Shown here one piece after another: positions 41,292 to 50,210 of a DNA stretch of 64,000 bases. The number at the start of each line of letters is the position of its first letter. Position 1 is the first letter of the stretch. Under the pieces are notes generated by a model. It saw nothing but the letters and a program-made list of their open reading frames with translations, made no database searches and was not told the origin of the DNA. A program made the position numbers and the translations under genes. This DNA comes from CAADGU01 sp964467705 (GTDB lineage Bacteria > Chloroflexota > Anaerolineae > Promineifilales > Promineifilaceae), in the NCBI GenBank assembly GCA_964467705.1, contig CAYXUZ010000009.1, positions 1-64,000 of the forward strand, given 5' to 3'.

Positions 41292-42967
41292 GTGAAGGAG
41301 TGCAGGTAACAAGTGGCAAGTGGCAGGTAGCAGGTGGATGGCTGGAGAGGGTGGTAACGGCCGTCGCCTGGGTACTCATTGGGTTGGCGCTACTGGCGTT
41401 TGTGGGCTATCTGGTGGTGTACACCATTTATGCGGTGGAGCTTTTCCGTTTTCCGTTTGATTATGACCAGGGGGAGGGGTTTGAATTGATGGATACGGTG
41501 TTGTTCAGCCAGGGAGAGTGGCCCTACCGGGACAATGATCAATATCCCTTTTACTCCTCCAACTACCCACCGCTCTTTCATGTGGTGGTAGCGCCGCTCG
41601 TGTGGATTTTTGGGCCACAATACTGGACGGGGCGGCTGGTTTCTTTTTTAGGAACATTGGTCACGGCCGTCGCCATTGGCTATGGCGTGCAAAGGCAAAT
41701 CCGGCGTTGGTGGCTGGCCGTGTTGGTGGGGCTGGCTTTTCTGGCCTCCAACTACGTTTATCATGTGGGGCCACTGTTCCGGCAGCATATGTTTATGGTC
41801 ATGTTAGAGACGCTGGCCGTGGTGTGGCTGACGATGACCATTGATAAGGAGGAGCGGGACGGCCGTAGCTACCCTAAACGACTGCTCATCGTCATGCTGC
41901 TGCTGCTGGCGGCCGGCTATACCAAACAACTGGCTTACGCCACCGTCATCGCCGTCTTCATCTTTCTTTTTATCCGCCACCCCAAACGGGCCATTCTGTG
42001 GGCCATCCCCTTTGCTGCCGTTACCGGCCTCATCTTTCTCTGGATTAACTTGGCTACGAATGGTTACTGGTTTTTGAATACCGTGACGGCCAACATCAAC
42101 CCGTTTGTGCCGGGGCAGGCGCAGGGGCTGTACCGGCAATGGTTCAATTTGCATACCTTGTTGGTGGTCACGGCCGTACTCTATGCCATCTACCAGCTTT
42201 ATTTTGAACGGTTATCGGCCTACACTATCTGGTTTATGGTGGTGGCTGTGAACAGCGTTACCGCCGGGAAGTGGGGCGCGGGTGAATCCTATTTCGCCAC
42301 TGCCATCGCTGCCAGTTGTATCCTGACGGGGTTGGCTTACGGCCGTGTCCTCAACCATTTGCAAATGGTCAACGGTCAACGGTTAATGGTCAATGGTCAA
42401 TGGCGGCGGTGGTTATATCCGGTGGCGCTTTTGATTGTGCCGGCGTTGTTTTTGTGGCAGGCGGAGCGCCTGTTTCATATGCCCACGCATACGCCCGCGC
42501 TGGCGGCGGTGGCCCAGGTATTGGGGAAACCAACCGAGGTGTGGATTGCGCCGCAAACCTCCTGCTCCGCGCCGCGCCCGCCGGAGTCCATTCCCTACGT
42601 GGATGCGGCCGGCGTCTCCCTGTTGGGACGGCCACCCAATGCTACCGATACGGCCGCCGGGAAGGCGATTGCTGCCGCCATTGCCCAGGGAGACACAGCC
42701 GCGTTTGCCGAAGACGCCGGTTTCAATTTCTACATTGGTCGGGATGTGATTACCAATCCCACGCAACTGCTCAATCTGTATAATAATAATCATGTTGACC
42801 TGACGGAGATGCTGGCGATGTTGGACGAGCAGGTGTTTGACACGGTGGTACTAAGAGCGCAGTTTTATCCCCCGCCGATTTTGGATATGATTGGGCAGCG
42901 GTATGAAACGCAAGAATTGATCCAGATGAATGGTTTTGTTTATTGCATTATGCGGCCACGGGAATGA
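41288..42967 (+). CDS. GT-C-like membrane protein (ArnT/PMT-type glycosyltransferase family)
   Basis: 559 residues with about 10 membrane helices. The first outer loop has acidic motif 'FPFDYDQGEGFELMDT' and 'YPFYSSNYPPLFHVVV', matching the Asp-containing loop of GT39-like enzymes. The soluble C-terminal part ends 'FVYCIMRPRE'. Two repeats are read in frame: the first codons ('VQVTSGKWQVAGGW', 41307-41341) and a cytoplasmic loop ('LQMVNGQRLMVNGQW', 42361-42404). It presumably transfers a lipid-linked sugar to an envelope acceptor; the donor is unknown. Confidence 0.78.
   Translation: MSEGVQVTSGKWQVAGGWLERVVTAVAWVLIGLALLAFVGYLVVYTIYAVELFRFPFDYDQGEGFELMDTVLFSQGEWPYRDNDQYPFYSSNYPPLFHVVVAPLVWIFGPQYWTGRLVSFLGTLVTAVAIGYGVQRQIRRWWLAVLVGLAFLASNYVYHVGPLFRQHMFMVMLETLAVVWLTMTIDKEERDGRSYPKRLLIVMLLLLAAGYTKQLAYATVIAVFIFLFIRHPKRAILWAIPFAAVTGLIFLWINLATNGYWFLNTVTANINPFVPGQAQGLYRQWFNLHTLLVVTAVLYAIYQLYFERLSAYTIWFMVVAVNSVTAGKWGAGESYFATAIAASCILTGLAYGRVLNHLQMVNGQRLMVNGQWRRWLYPVALLIVPALFLWQAERLFHMPTHTPALAAVAQVLGKPTEVWIAPQTSCSAPRPPESIPYVDAAGVSLLGRPPNATDTAAGKAIAAAIAQGDTAAFAEDAGFNFYIGRDVITNPTQLLNLYNNNHVDLTEMLAMLDEQVFDTVVLRAQFYPPPILDMIGQRYETQELIQMNGFVYCIMRPRE
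41307..41341 (+). repeat. In-frame 'AAGTGGCAAGTGGCAGG' word repeat at the N-terminus
   Basis: Tandem words AAGTGGC-AAGTGGC-AGGTAGC-AGGTGG are translated as residues about 7-18 of the GT-C-like protein. Confidence 0.78.
42361..42404 (+). repeat. In-frame 'AATGGTCAACGG' word repeat
   Basis: Four words of AATGGTCAA type give the peptide repeat M-V-N-G-Q twice in the GT-C-like protein. The same words form the 54-bp palindrome at 20173-20226. Confidence 0.82.
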
Positions 42968-42996
42968 TCCGCGAAGGAACGCAAAGAAGCGAAGTT
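42966..42996. repeat. 'CGCGAAGGAACGCAAAGAAGCGAAG' words
   Basis: A short copy of the GCGAAGG family (see 5661-5716) directly after the GT-C-like gene's stop. Confidence 0.55.
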
Positions 42997-43033
42997 ATTC
43001 GGAAATAGCGGTCACTGATTGCCGATTACCAAC

Positions 43034-43561
43034 ATGTTAACCGAAGTAGCCTGCCCCAACTGTTTACACCCCATTGACATTCGGCAGCACGGCCGTCACA
43101 TCACCTGTGATGCCTGCCGTAGCCAATATGTGCTGGATGGGCACATCTGCCCTAGCTGTAACGCCTATCACCCGCAGGAACAAGGGTTCTGTGGTGAATG
43201 TGGCACACCTCTTACCCGCACTTGTGAAAAGTGTCGTACTTCAAACTGGGCCGGAGATGAATACTGCAAACAGTGTGGCACGGCTATGGACATATTGCAG
43301 TTGCTAAAGAAGAGTTATGCGCAAACAACCGCAGACCGCTTGCAAGAACAGATGGCCTGGTCGAAAGAGATCAAAGCACAGGAAGAGGCTGATTCCAAAC
43401 GGCGTATGGCTCGCTTAATGGCTGAGGAACAGTCGCGGCTGGAAGATTTGGCCCGCCGCCGTGCTGCTGTTCGCCGCCAAGATCGACAGCTTTTTTTGTT
43501 TGTGGCCTTGTTCGCGCTGGTTATCCTCAGCATTGTTGCGGTTGCCATGTGGTTGTTTTGA
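43034..43561 (+). CDS. Double zinc-ribbon protein with coiled coil and C-terminal membrane anchor
   Basis: 175 residues from ATG 43034. Three CxxC pairs of knuckles occur in sequence: 'CPNC...CDAC', 'CPSC...CGEC', 'CEKC...CKQC', building zinc ribbons in the first 90 residues. A charged helical stretch (about 95-150) follows, probably a coiled coil, then a final hydrophobic helix (about 155-173). The layout suggests a cytoplasmic zinc-ribbon scaffold tethered to the membrane. No partner is identified. The MFS gene starts 14 bp after its stop. Confidence 0.75.
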   Translation: MLTEVACPNCLHPIDIRQHGRHITCDACRSQYVLDGHICPSCNAYHPQEQGFCGECGTPLTRTCEKCRTSNWAGDEYCKQCGTAMDILQLLKKSYAQTTADRLQEQMAWSKEIKAQEEADSKRRMARLMAEEQSRLEDLARRRAAVRRQDRQLFLFVALFALVILSIVAVAMWLF

Positions 43562-43574
43562 GTGGGGCCAGACC

Positions 43575-44828
43575 ATGAGTGAGTCGTTACAGCAGGATAC
43601 TCTACCTGTGCAGGGTGGATTGCGGCGGCTGCCGCGCAATGTATGGATACTCACGGCCGTTTCCTTCCTCACCGACCTCTCCACCGAAATGATCGTCCAT
43701 TTGCTGCCGCTGTTCCTGGCCAACGTGTTGGGAGCACGCACCCTGACCATTGGTCTGATTGAAGGGGTGGCGGAAACAACCAGCAGCCTGGTCAAGCTGC
43801 TCTCTGGGCGCTATTCGGATCGGCTGGGGCAGCGAAAGTGGCTGACGGTGGCCGGGTATGGCCTTTCTACTGTCACAAAACCATTTCTGGCACTGGCGAA
43901 TAACTGGACGGCCGTACTCGCCGTTCGTTTTGTAGAGCGCACTGGCAAAGGCATCCGCACCGCCCCGCGTGATGCGCTCATCGCCGACAGTATAGATGCA
44001 AAACAGCGCGGTCTGGCCTTTGGCCTGCACCGCGCCGGAGATACGGCCGGGGCTGTACTTGGCCTGCTGGTCGCCATTCTAGTTATCTGGCAGCTACAGG
44101 GCACAGCCGCAACCTTAACACGTACAACCTTTAATACCCTGGTCTGGATAAGTGTGATACCCGCATCGTTGGCTGTTCTTCTGCTCATTGCGGGTGTTTG
44201 GGAAGTGACCAGCCAGACGGCCAAAACAGAATCTTCTCGGATAAGTTGGCAGGCGTTGGGACGGCCGTTTCACCGCTTCCTGTTCATCATGCTCATTTTT
44301 ACTTTGGGCAACTCCGCCGACGCTTTTCTCATCCTGCGCGCCCAGGCCGCCGGGCTGGCGCTGCTGCCCATCCTGGGGCTGCTGCTGCTGTTTAATCTGG
44401 TCTATACTATCGTTTCCGGCCCCATTGGCTCGCTTTCGGATCGGTGGGGGCGGCGGTGGGTGCTGCTGGCGGGCTGGCTGCTGTATGCGGCCGTTTATCT
44501 GGGCTTTGCCCTGGCGCGACAAAGCTGGCATCTGCTGATTCTCTTTGCCGCCTATGGCGTGTATTATGGCTTCGCCGACGGCATTGCCAAAGCGTTTGTG
44601 GCCGATTTGGTGCAACGCGACCAACGGGGCACGGCCTATGGCTGGTTCAACGGTACCATTGGGTTAGCCGCCTTGCCCGCCAGCCTTCTTGCCGGGTTGT
44701 TGTGGCAGGGAGTGGGCAGTTGGTCGGGCTTGGGCATGGCTGCGCCGTTTTTATTTGGCGGCGCGCTGGCACTGGTAGCGGCGGTTTTGTTGTGGCGATG
44801 GCTGCCGGAGGAGCAAAAGGGAGATTAG
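43575..44828 (+). CDS. Major facilitator superfamily transporter
   Basis: 417 residues, 12 hydrophobic segments. 'NVWILTAVSFLTDLSTEMIVHLLPLFL' and the A-motif 'GRYSDRLGQRKWLTVAGYGLS' in loop 2-3 with its half-repeat 'GSLSDRWGRRWVLLAG' in loop 8-9 define the family. It resembles the bacterial group with 'ERTGKGIRTAPRDALIADS' in loop 4-5, which has no settled substrate. ATG 43575 lies in front of the expected start; the longer open frame runs through the upstream gene and is rejected. Confidence 0.9.
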   Translation: MSESLQQDTLPVQGGLRRLPRNVWILTAVSFLTDLSTEMIVHLLPLFLANVLGARTLTIGLIEGVAETTSSLVKLLSGRYSDRLGQRKWLTVAGYGLSTVTKPFLALANNWTAVLAVRFVERTGKGIRTAPRDALIADSIDAKQRGLAFGLHRAGDTAGAVLGLLVAILVIWQLQGTAATLTRTTFNTLVWISVIPASLAVLLLIAGVWEVTSQTAKTESSRISWQALGRPFHRFLFIMLIFTLGNSADAFLILRAQAAGLALLPILGLLLLFNLVYTIVSGPIGSLSDRWGRRWVLLAGWLLYAAVYLGFALARQSWHLLILFAAYGVYYGFADGIAKAFVADLVQRDQRGTAYGWFNGTIGLAALPASLLAGLLWQGVGSWSGLGMAAPFLFGGALALVAAVLLWRWLPEEQKGD

Positions 44829-44852
44829 GAGATTTAATCTCTCAATCTCATT
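44818..44852. repeat. 'GGGAGATTAGGAGATTTAATCTC' word repeat
   Basis: GGGAGATTAGGAGATTT faces AATCTCTCAATCTC. The TAG stop of the MFS gene lies inside it. Confidence 0.75.
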
Positions 44853-44865
44853 CCACAAGGAGGAA

Positions 44866-45729
44866 ATGATGAAGCTGAAGATAGCGTTTGCAGCCGAGGA
44901 CAAGTTGGGCGAAGGGCCGGTATGGTCGGTGAGTGAGCAGGCGTTGTATTGGGTGGATATTGAACGGCCGTGCCTGCAACGCTGGCATCCTGAAACAGGC
45001 ACATACATCGCCTGGACCATGCCTTCCCAAATTGGCAGCTTTGCTTTGCGGCAGCGGGGCGGCGCGGTGGTAGCGCTGCGTGATGGGTTGTATACCTTTG
45101 ACCTGGAAAGCGGCCATTTGACCAACATCTGCCGCCCGGAACCGGAGCGGGGCACCCGTTTTAATGATGGCAAGTGTGACCGGTACGGCCGTTTCTGGGC
45201 GGGCACCATGGATTTAAAATATGCCACCCCAGTGGGGGCATTGTATCGGCTGGATGGGGACGGCCGTTGCCAGTTGATGCGCCCCCATGTTACCTGCTCC
45301 AACGGACTGGGCTGGTCGCCGGATAACCGCACCATGTATTACACCGACACCCCCACCTGCCACATTTTTGCCTACGATTTTGACGGGGAATCCGGCCAGA
45401 TTAGCAACGAACGCATCTTTGCTCAGGACGCCGAAGGCTACCCAGACGGTCTGACGGTAGACGCTGCCGGTTACATCTGGAGCGCCAAATGGGATGGCTG
45501 GAAAATTGTGCGCTACGCATCCAATGGCGCCATTGACCGCGAAATCCCGCTGCCGGTGCAACGGCCGACAAGCTGCACCTTTGGCGGCCCCACGCTCAAC
45601 CAACTTTACATCACCAGCGCCAGCATCGGCCTCTCCGCCGCCGAACGCGCTGAACAACCGCTGGCGGGCAGCCTGTTCGTTCTGGAAACAGATATAATTG
45701 GTCTACCCGATGCCTTGTACGCTGAATAG
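44866..45729 (+). CDS. SMP-30/gluconolactonase-family lactonase
   Basis: 287 residues. Six-bladed propeller typical of SMP-30: 'LGEGPVWSVSEQALYWVDIERPCLQRWHP', 'RFNDGKCDRYGRFWAGTM', 'CSNGLGWSPDNRTMYYTDTP', 'YPDGLTVDAAGYIWSAKWDGW', with the metal ligands Glu (near residue 17), Asn and Asp in these blocks. It hydrolyses sugar lactones such as gluconolactone. AAGGAGG precedes the two adjacent ATG codons. No sugar dehydrogenase is adjacent. Confidence 0.93.
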   Translation: MMKLKIAFAAEDKLGEGPVWSVSEQALYWVDIERPCLQRWHPETGTYIAWTMPSQIGSFALRQRGGAVVALRDGLYTFDLESGHLTNICRPEPERGTRFNDGKCDRYGRFWAGTMDLKYATPVGALYRLDGDGRCQLMRPHVTCSNGLGWSPDNRTMYYTDTPTCHIFAYDFDGESGQISNERIFAQDAEGYPDGLTVDAAGYIWSAKWDGWKIVRYASNGAIDREIPLPVQRPTSCTFGGPTLNQLYITSASIGLSAAERAEQPLAGSLFVLETDIIGLPDALYAE

Positions 45730-45732
45730 GAG

Positions 45733-46359
45733 GTGTCTAACATCGCCAAACAAGTAGCGTCAGCCAAGCGAACAAAACTTCGCTATTTTCTCGTCGCATT
45801 TATAATCATTCCCACTATATTGGTGTCTTTTGCAGGCAGGTTCTTAATTGTTGAAGAAGAGGCTGTTCATGCTGAAGCTATTGTAGTTATCGGGGGCGAT
45901 CACAAACCTCAACGATTACAACAGGCTGCCAAGTTATACGAAATCGGGCTAGCGCCTATCGTGATAATAAGTGCAGGCACGATGGTCTTAGAAGGTACAG
46001 AATCTTTGCCCGAAGCAGAAGTCATGCGGCGACAAGCAATAGCTTTGGGAGTCCCTGATGATGTTCTGATTATCGAGAATCGATCCTACTCAACTTATGA
46101 GAACGCACGATTCACGAAACAATTGCTTGAAAATCGGGGGATAAAATCTATTATCCTCGTAACATCAGCCTATCATAGTCGTCGTGCAAGACACATCTTT
46201 CACGAGGTACTGGGGATGGAATCTGATATTACCGTACAATCAGCGCCACCAATTAACCCGCCATTATTGTGGATGTTTTATGCCGATGAAAGACAGGTCG
46301 TGCAGTATGAATACCGTAATTGGTTACTTTATTGGGTAGATGTCCTAACTGATGAGTAA
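45733..46359 (+). CDS. YdcF-like (DUF218) membrane protein
   Basis: 208 residues. A membrane helix ('YFLVAFIIIPTILVSFAG') precedes the DUF218 domain: 'AEAIVVIGGDHKPQRLQQAAKLYEIGLAP', 'VIISAG', 'SYSTYENARFTKQLLENRG', 'ILVTSAYHSRRARHIF'. The family acts in envelope or polysaccharide biology. The only canonical start, GTG 45733, overlaps the AGGAGG that would serve as its ribosome-binding site, so the real initiation codon is uncertain. Base composition is visibly AT-richer than neighbours and ACGGCCGT is absent throughout, which suggests recent acquisition. Confidence 0.85.
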   Translation: MSNIAKQVASAKRTKLRYFLVAFIIIPTILVSFAGRFLIVEEEAVHAEAIVVIGGDHKPQRLQQAAKLYEIGLAPIVIISAGTMVLEGTESLPEAEVMRRQAIALGVPDDVLIIENRSYSTYENARFTKQLLENRGIKSIILVTSAYHSRRARHIFHEVLGMESDITVQSAPPINPPLLWMFYADERQVVQYEYRNWLLYWVDVLTDE

Positions 46360-46360
46360 A

Positions 46361-47194
46361 CTACAAAGAGTTGAAGCTCTTTGATTCTATCTCAAGTAAG
46401 AAGGTGAGCGGGATGTGTACCCGCTGCTGCCAGGCTTGTTCGGAGTGGTTAGCGCCAGGGAATTTGTGCGTGACCCAATCCTCACCCTGAGTGTAACCAG
46501 CAGCGGCGACGAGAGCATCCGCCTGCTGCTGAAATGGCTCGTATTGGGCGTCGAGTTCCTCCGTTCCAAAATCAAAGTAGAGGCGATGACGGCCAGACGC
46601 CGGTAAGAGTTTGAGCAACTCCGGCAGCACGCCATCTACTGCCGGCCAGTGTGTGGAGACACAGCCTGCCCCCGCAAACTGATCGGGATATTCGCACAAA
46701 GCGTAGAGCGAAATCAGCCCACCCATGCTGGAACCCATGATGAAGGTGTGTTCCCGTTCTGGTCTTGTGGCGTAAGTCTGGTCTATAAACGGTTTCACCT
46801 CTGTCACCAAAAAACGCAGGTAAGCGTCTGAATCGGGTGCGCCGGGTAAAAAAGCGGGGTCTATGGTGGCTAATGCTCGTTGACCGGCGGGGGTGGCAAA
46901 CGGCCGTTGCGGCAAATACTCCTGCCAGCGCCGTTCACCCGCATTCCAAATGCCGACGATGATGGTTGGCGGCGCAACCAGATCAGTGATCAGACGAGAT
47001 AACGCCTCGGCCACTCCCCAGGTAACACCGCCATACGCCAGCGCCGGGTCAAACAAATTTTGCCCATCATGCATGTAAAGAACGCGGCACGGCCGTGCCC
47101 CATCATAGCCAGGCGGCAACCACACATCCATGGGTCGTGCCGGTACATGGCGGGAAGGGAAAGTGGCATAGTGAATGAGTTGTCCAGGCAGCAT
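46361..47194 (-). CDS. Esterase of the alpha/beta-hydrolase fold (Esterase D/PF00756 type)
   Basis: 277 residues. The nucleophile elbow is 'FIMGSSMGGLISLYALCEYP' (Ser at about 153); 'CRVLYMHDGQNLFDP' near the N-terminus and a late His in 'PGANHSEQAWQQR' complete the pattern. The usual members hydrolyse acyl esters of sugars, siderophores or glutathione conjugates. ATG 47194 is chosen because the longer frame overlaps the glycosidase gene upstream. It lies 8 bp after that gene, so it may act on the same glycan. Confidence 0.87.
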   Translation of the reverse strand: MLPGQLIHYATFPSRHVPARPMDVWLPPGYDGARPCRVLYMHDGQNLFDPALAYGGVTWGVAEALSRLITDLVAPPTIIVGIWNAGERRWQEYLPQRPFATPAGQRALATIDPAFLPGAPDSDAYLRFLVTEVKPFIDQTYATRPEREHTFIMGSSMGGLISLYALCEYPDQFAGAGCVSTHWPAVDGVLPELLKLLPASGRHRLYFDFGTEELDAQYEPFQQQADALVAAAGYTQGEDWVTHKFPGANHSEQAWQQRVHIPLTFLLEIESKSFNSL

Positions 47195-47202
47195 ATGGTT
47201 TT

Positions 47203-49092
47203 TTAGCGTCGCCGCCAGATCGCTACCCCTACGAGCAGCAAACCTAACCCCAGACCCATGCCCAGGAACCAATAAGAAGCCTGATCCGCCGGGATGACGC
47301 CAGCAACGGCCGTTTCCTCCACAACAAATGGCGTCATGGTTGGCGGTGGCAGGGCGGCCACTTCGGTGGCGGCGGTGGTGGACGTGGGCGGCACGGCCGT
47401 CGCTGTTTCAGTCGGTGTTGCTGTGGGGGTGTCGGTGGGCACGGCCGTTGGTGAAGGTGTGCGGGTAGGTCGCGGTGTATTGGTCGGTCTGGGCGTCCGC
47501 GTTTCGGTCGGCGCTGCTTCGGTGGAAGTGGTAGCCGAAGTGCCCGCGCCGGTCGTCGTGGTCACGGCCGTGACCGTCCCTGTTATGGTGGACACGGCCG
47601 TCACCGTGCCCCCTGGTGTGCCCGATGCACCTGGCGTGGCCGTAGTATCTGGTGCGGCGGCAGCAGGCGGCGGGGAGGTGGGGATGCTATCCGGGGCTAC
47701 GCCCGCTTCCACCAGGAAAACTGGCGGCCCACCCAACAAACATTCGCCATTGTGGCAGCGTTGGCCTTCCAGCCGCACATTGTAAAAGCCGCCGCTGGGC
47801 GTGACGGCCGTTTCCACACCGGTAATGGGGTCAACCAACACCCCGGACGCAGCCAACGCCGGCACGCGCAAATCCACCGGCGCGGTGGTGCGCGCCCACA
47901 TCACCCGCGTCACCCCTTGTGGCCGGGTGAAGCTAAAGAGGTAATGGGTATTGCTTTGCTCGCGGCGAATGGGATATTGGAAGCCGGACAGGTATTGGAT
48001 GGTGTGTTTGTAGGCGTAGAAGGCGGGGCGCTTGCTGAAGTCATACGGCCGTATCAACCCCCAACTTTCATCCCCCGGATTCATATTGATGTCCACCAAT
48101 TTATAAAGACCAATGTGGCTGGCCCCGGCATAAAAACCAAGCGCATACGCCTGCGGGATATACCACGCTTGCTGTTCCAAATCGAGATGGAACGCCTGAA
48201 CCTGCACCGGCCATTCCGGGTCCATGCTGGGGCGAGCGTTGGTCTCATTGATCCATACCGCTTTCATCGGGCTGATGCCCAACTGCTGCTGCGCGGCAAA
48301 CGCATTACCCACAATGCCGGGAATCGTCTCTGGGCGGAAATAAATGTGAAAGGTCAGCGCGTCGAAGAAATAGTTGTTTTGGGCCGCTTCCGGGTCATTG
48401 ACCACCACCTGCAAAAAGCGGCGCAGGTAGCCCGTATCATGCCAATGGGTCATGCCGCCAATGTGGATTTTGGCCTGCGGGTCGGCCTGTTTCATCACCT
48501 GGTACGTCACTTTGACCAGCCGGTAGTAATCTTCAATTGACCCCGCAAATTCGTGGCCGTACACATTCGGGGCAATGTCTGGCTCATTCCATACAATCCA
48601 GTTATGCACCCCCAACGGCCCATAATACTGCGCCACACGGCGCACATAGTTGGCCCACAAATTGCCGGGGTCGTCAATTGGTAAATAAAGGCCACGCGGT
48701 ACACCGGAGGCAAATTCACCGTCTGTGGCCCATTGTGGCGTATTTTTGAGCAGACCTAACACCTGCCGATTATGCGCCCGCGCTTCGGCCAGCCACTCTT
48801 CATGCACGTGCAAGGTATTCCAATCGTTAGGGCCGGTGGGCTGGATTTCATTCCAGTAAAAGAGGATGCGTTCAAAACCAACGCCTAATTCAGCGGCTTC
48901 GGCCGGCGCCCAAAAGGATTCAATGGCGCCAAAACGAGGGTCGAGCGCCCCTTGTTGGGGGGGCATGTAGGCGACGGCGGGGGAAGGGGTTACGGCCGTG
49001 ACTCCCTGTACCAACCCCACTACTGTCAATAACAATAAACCAATCCGCCAGGAGCGCCCGGCGCCGCGCAAGCGCGCTAAATCTATTTTCAA
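47203..49092 (-). CDS. Secreted, membrane-anchored clan GH-A glycosidase-like protein
   Basis: About 629 residues. A TTG at 49092 follows GGAGG by 8 bases and starts MKIDLARL; a TTG at 49107 is the alternative. A hydrophobic signal is followed by a TIM-barrel like GH39/GH5: 'FYWNEIQPTGPNDWN', acid/base Glu in 'WIVWNEPDIAPN', nucleophile Glu in 'VWINETNARPS'. Then come about 130 residues of Thr/Pro/Ala linker and a final membrane helix with an RRR tail. It probably degrades an extracellular polysaccharide while tethered to the cell. The glycan is not known. Confidence 0.82.
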   Translation of the reverse strand: MKIDLARLRGAGRSWRIGLLLLTVVGLVQGVTAVTPSPAVAYMPPQQGALDPRFGAIESFWAPAEAAELGVGFERILFYWNEIQPTGPNDWNTLHVHEEWLAEARAHNRQVLGLLKNTPQWATDGEFASGVPRGLYLPIDDPGNLWANYVRRVAQYYGPLGVHNWIVWNEPDIAPNVYGHEFAGSIEDYYRLVKVTYQVMKQADPQAKIHIGGMTHWHDTGYLRRFLQVVVNDPEAAQNNYFFDALTFHIYFRPETIPGIVGNAFAAQQQLGISPMKAVWINETNARPSMDPEWPVQVQAFHLDLEQQAWYIPQAYALGFYAGASHIGLYKLVDINMNPGDESWGLIRPYDFSKRPAFYAYKHTIQYLSGFQYPIRREQSNTHYLFSFTRPQGVTRVMWARTTAPVDLRVPALAASGVLVDPITGVETAVTPSGGFYNVRLEGQRCHNGECLLGGPPVFLVEAGVAPDSIPTSPPPAAAAPDTTATPGASGTPGGTVTAVSTITGTVTAVTTTTGAGTSATTSTEAAPTETRTPRPTNTPRPTRTPSPTAVPTDTPTATPTETATAVPPTSTTAATEVAALPPPTMTPFVVEETAVAGVIPADQASYWFLGMGLGLGLLLVGVAIWRRR

Positions 49093-49200
49093 GATAACAT
49101 CCTCCAATCTCTAATCTCTTAAGTTGGCAAATCAGGTGAACCTCTTTACAATGCCCACCTGCGGTTGCAAACGCGGGCGATTATACCCAACGTTTTGGCA

Positions 49201-49234
49201 AGGCCCTAAGAGTTTTGGAAAACCCTTAGGGTCT
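49201..49234. repeat. Inverted repeat 'AGGCCCTAAGAGTTT / AAACCCTTAGGGTCT'
   Basis: Imperfect 15-bp arms with a short loop, with the architecture of the AGACCTGACAGG family but a different word. It precedes the small membrane-protein pair. Confidence 0.7.
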
Positions 49235-49245
49235 GCATAAGAATC

Positions 49246-49677
49246 ATGCCCACACTGACCCGATGGTACATCAAATCCGCTCTGGCTTACCTGGCTGCTG
49301 CCTTGCTGTTGGCGCTGTTGCTGGCATTGCCCAGTTCTATCAACCTGCCCCTCTTTGTGCGTTTCATGAACCCGGTTTACTTCCATTTATTTCTGGTTGG
49401 TTGGGTCACGCAAATGATCTTTGGCGTCATCTACTGGATGTTTCCCATTATCACCCGCGCCCAACCTCGTGGTAATGAACAATTGGGGTGGACCAGCTTC
49501 ATCTGCCTAAATGTGGGTCTGCTGCTGCGGGTCATTGGTGAACCATTGGTGGCTGTGCATCCCGAAACCGGTTGGCGGTGGTTATTGGTTGTTTCCGCAC
49601 TGCTGCAATGGTTGGGCATTGTGTTGTTCGTTTTCCTGGCCTGGCCACGTGTGAAAGAAAAATATCGCGGAGGGTGA
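49246..49677 (+). CDS. Four-span membrane protein, heme-copper-oxidase-subunit-I-like, copy A
   Basis: 143 residues with four hydrophobic helices. 'NPVYFHLFLVGWVTQMIFGVIYWMFPII' resembles helix II and III of heme-copper oxidase or NO-reductase subunit I, with a single possible heme-ligand His. The rest of a full subunit I (twelve helices) is missing. The next gene is a paralogue of the same length. A role in electron transfer or as a heme carrier is possible but not shown. Confidence 0.62.
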   Translation: MPTLTRWYIKSALAYLAAALLLALLLALPSSINLPLFVRFMNPVYFHLFLVGWVTQMIFGVIYWMFPIITRAQPRGNEQLGWTSFICLNVGLLLRVIGEPLVAVHPETGWRWLLVVSALLQWLGIVLFVFLAWPRVKEKYRGG

Positions 49678-49678
49678 G

Positions 49679-50089
49679 ATGCCACGCCTGAGCCAATGGA
49701 TTATTCGTGCTGCGCTGCTTTACCTGTTCTTGGGCATTACCATTGGCGCACTGCTGCTGGCGCACAAAGGGGTTCCCTTCTACCCCCTGTTGTGGGCCTG
49801 GCTGCCCGCGCACATTGAATTTCTGTTGATGGGCTGGATTGTACAGTTGACGTTGGGGGTGGCTTTTTGGATATTGCCGCGCTATTGGCAGCAACCACGC
49901 CGGCCGAATGAACGGTATGCACAAATCGCCTTTGTGTTGTTGAATGTGGGTATCTGGTTGGTGGTGGCGGGCACAACATTTCGCGCCGGGGCGTGGGCGC
50001 TGTTTGCCGGGCGGCTGGCGGAAATGGCAGCCGTTTTGTTTTTTGCGGCTCATGCCTGGGGGCGGGCTGTTTCCAGAGAGGGGGCGTAG
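49679..50089 (+). CDS. Four-span membrane protein, paralogue of the preceding gene, copy B
   Basis: 136 residues, same helix pattern as copy A, with 'LPAHIEFLLMGWIVQLTLGVAFWILPRYW' aligned to 'YFHLFLVGWVTQMIFGVIYWMFP' of copy A, including a His three positions before the hydrophobic run. Starts one base after the previous stop. Old tandem duplicates that may form a heterodimer. The next gene encodes a pentaheme cytochrome, which makes a shared electron-transfer role plausible. Confidence 0.62.
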   Translation: MPRLSQWIIRAALLYLFLGITIGALLLAHKGVPFYPLLWAWLPAHIEFLLMGWIVQLTLGVAFWILPRYWQQPRRPNERYAQIAFVLLNVGIWLVVAGTTFRAGAWALFAGRLAEMAAVLFFAAHAWGRAVSREGA

Positions 50090-50138
50090 CGTTGGTGGCG
50101 AGCAACGGCCGTAGCCCCACACCGGCATCCCCAGTCTA

Positions 50139-50168
50139 TTCAACTTTAACCACCAGACACGGTATAAT
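50139..50168 (+). promoter_or_regulatory. Possible promoter of the multiheme cytochrome gene
   Basis: TTCAAC, 18-base spacer, TATAAT (50163-50168), about 43 bases before the start codon. The -35 is a weak match. Confidence 0.4.
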
Positions 50169-50210
50169 CCGCCACATTCTTCTTTACTACATTCCAGATC
50201 AGGAGAACTT

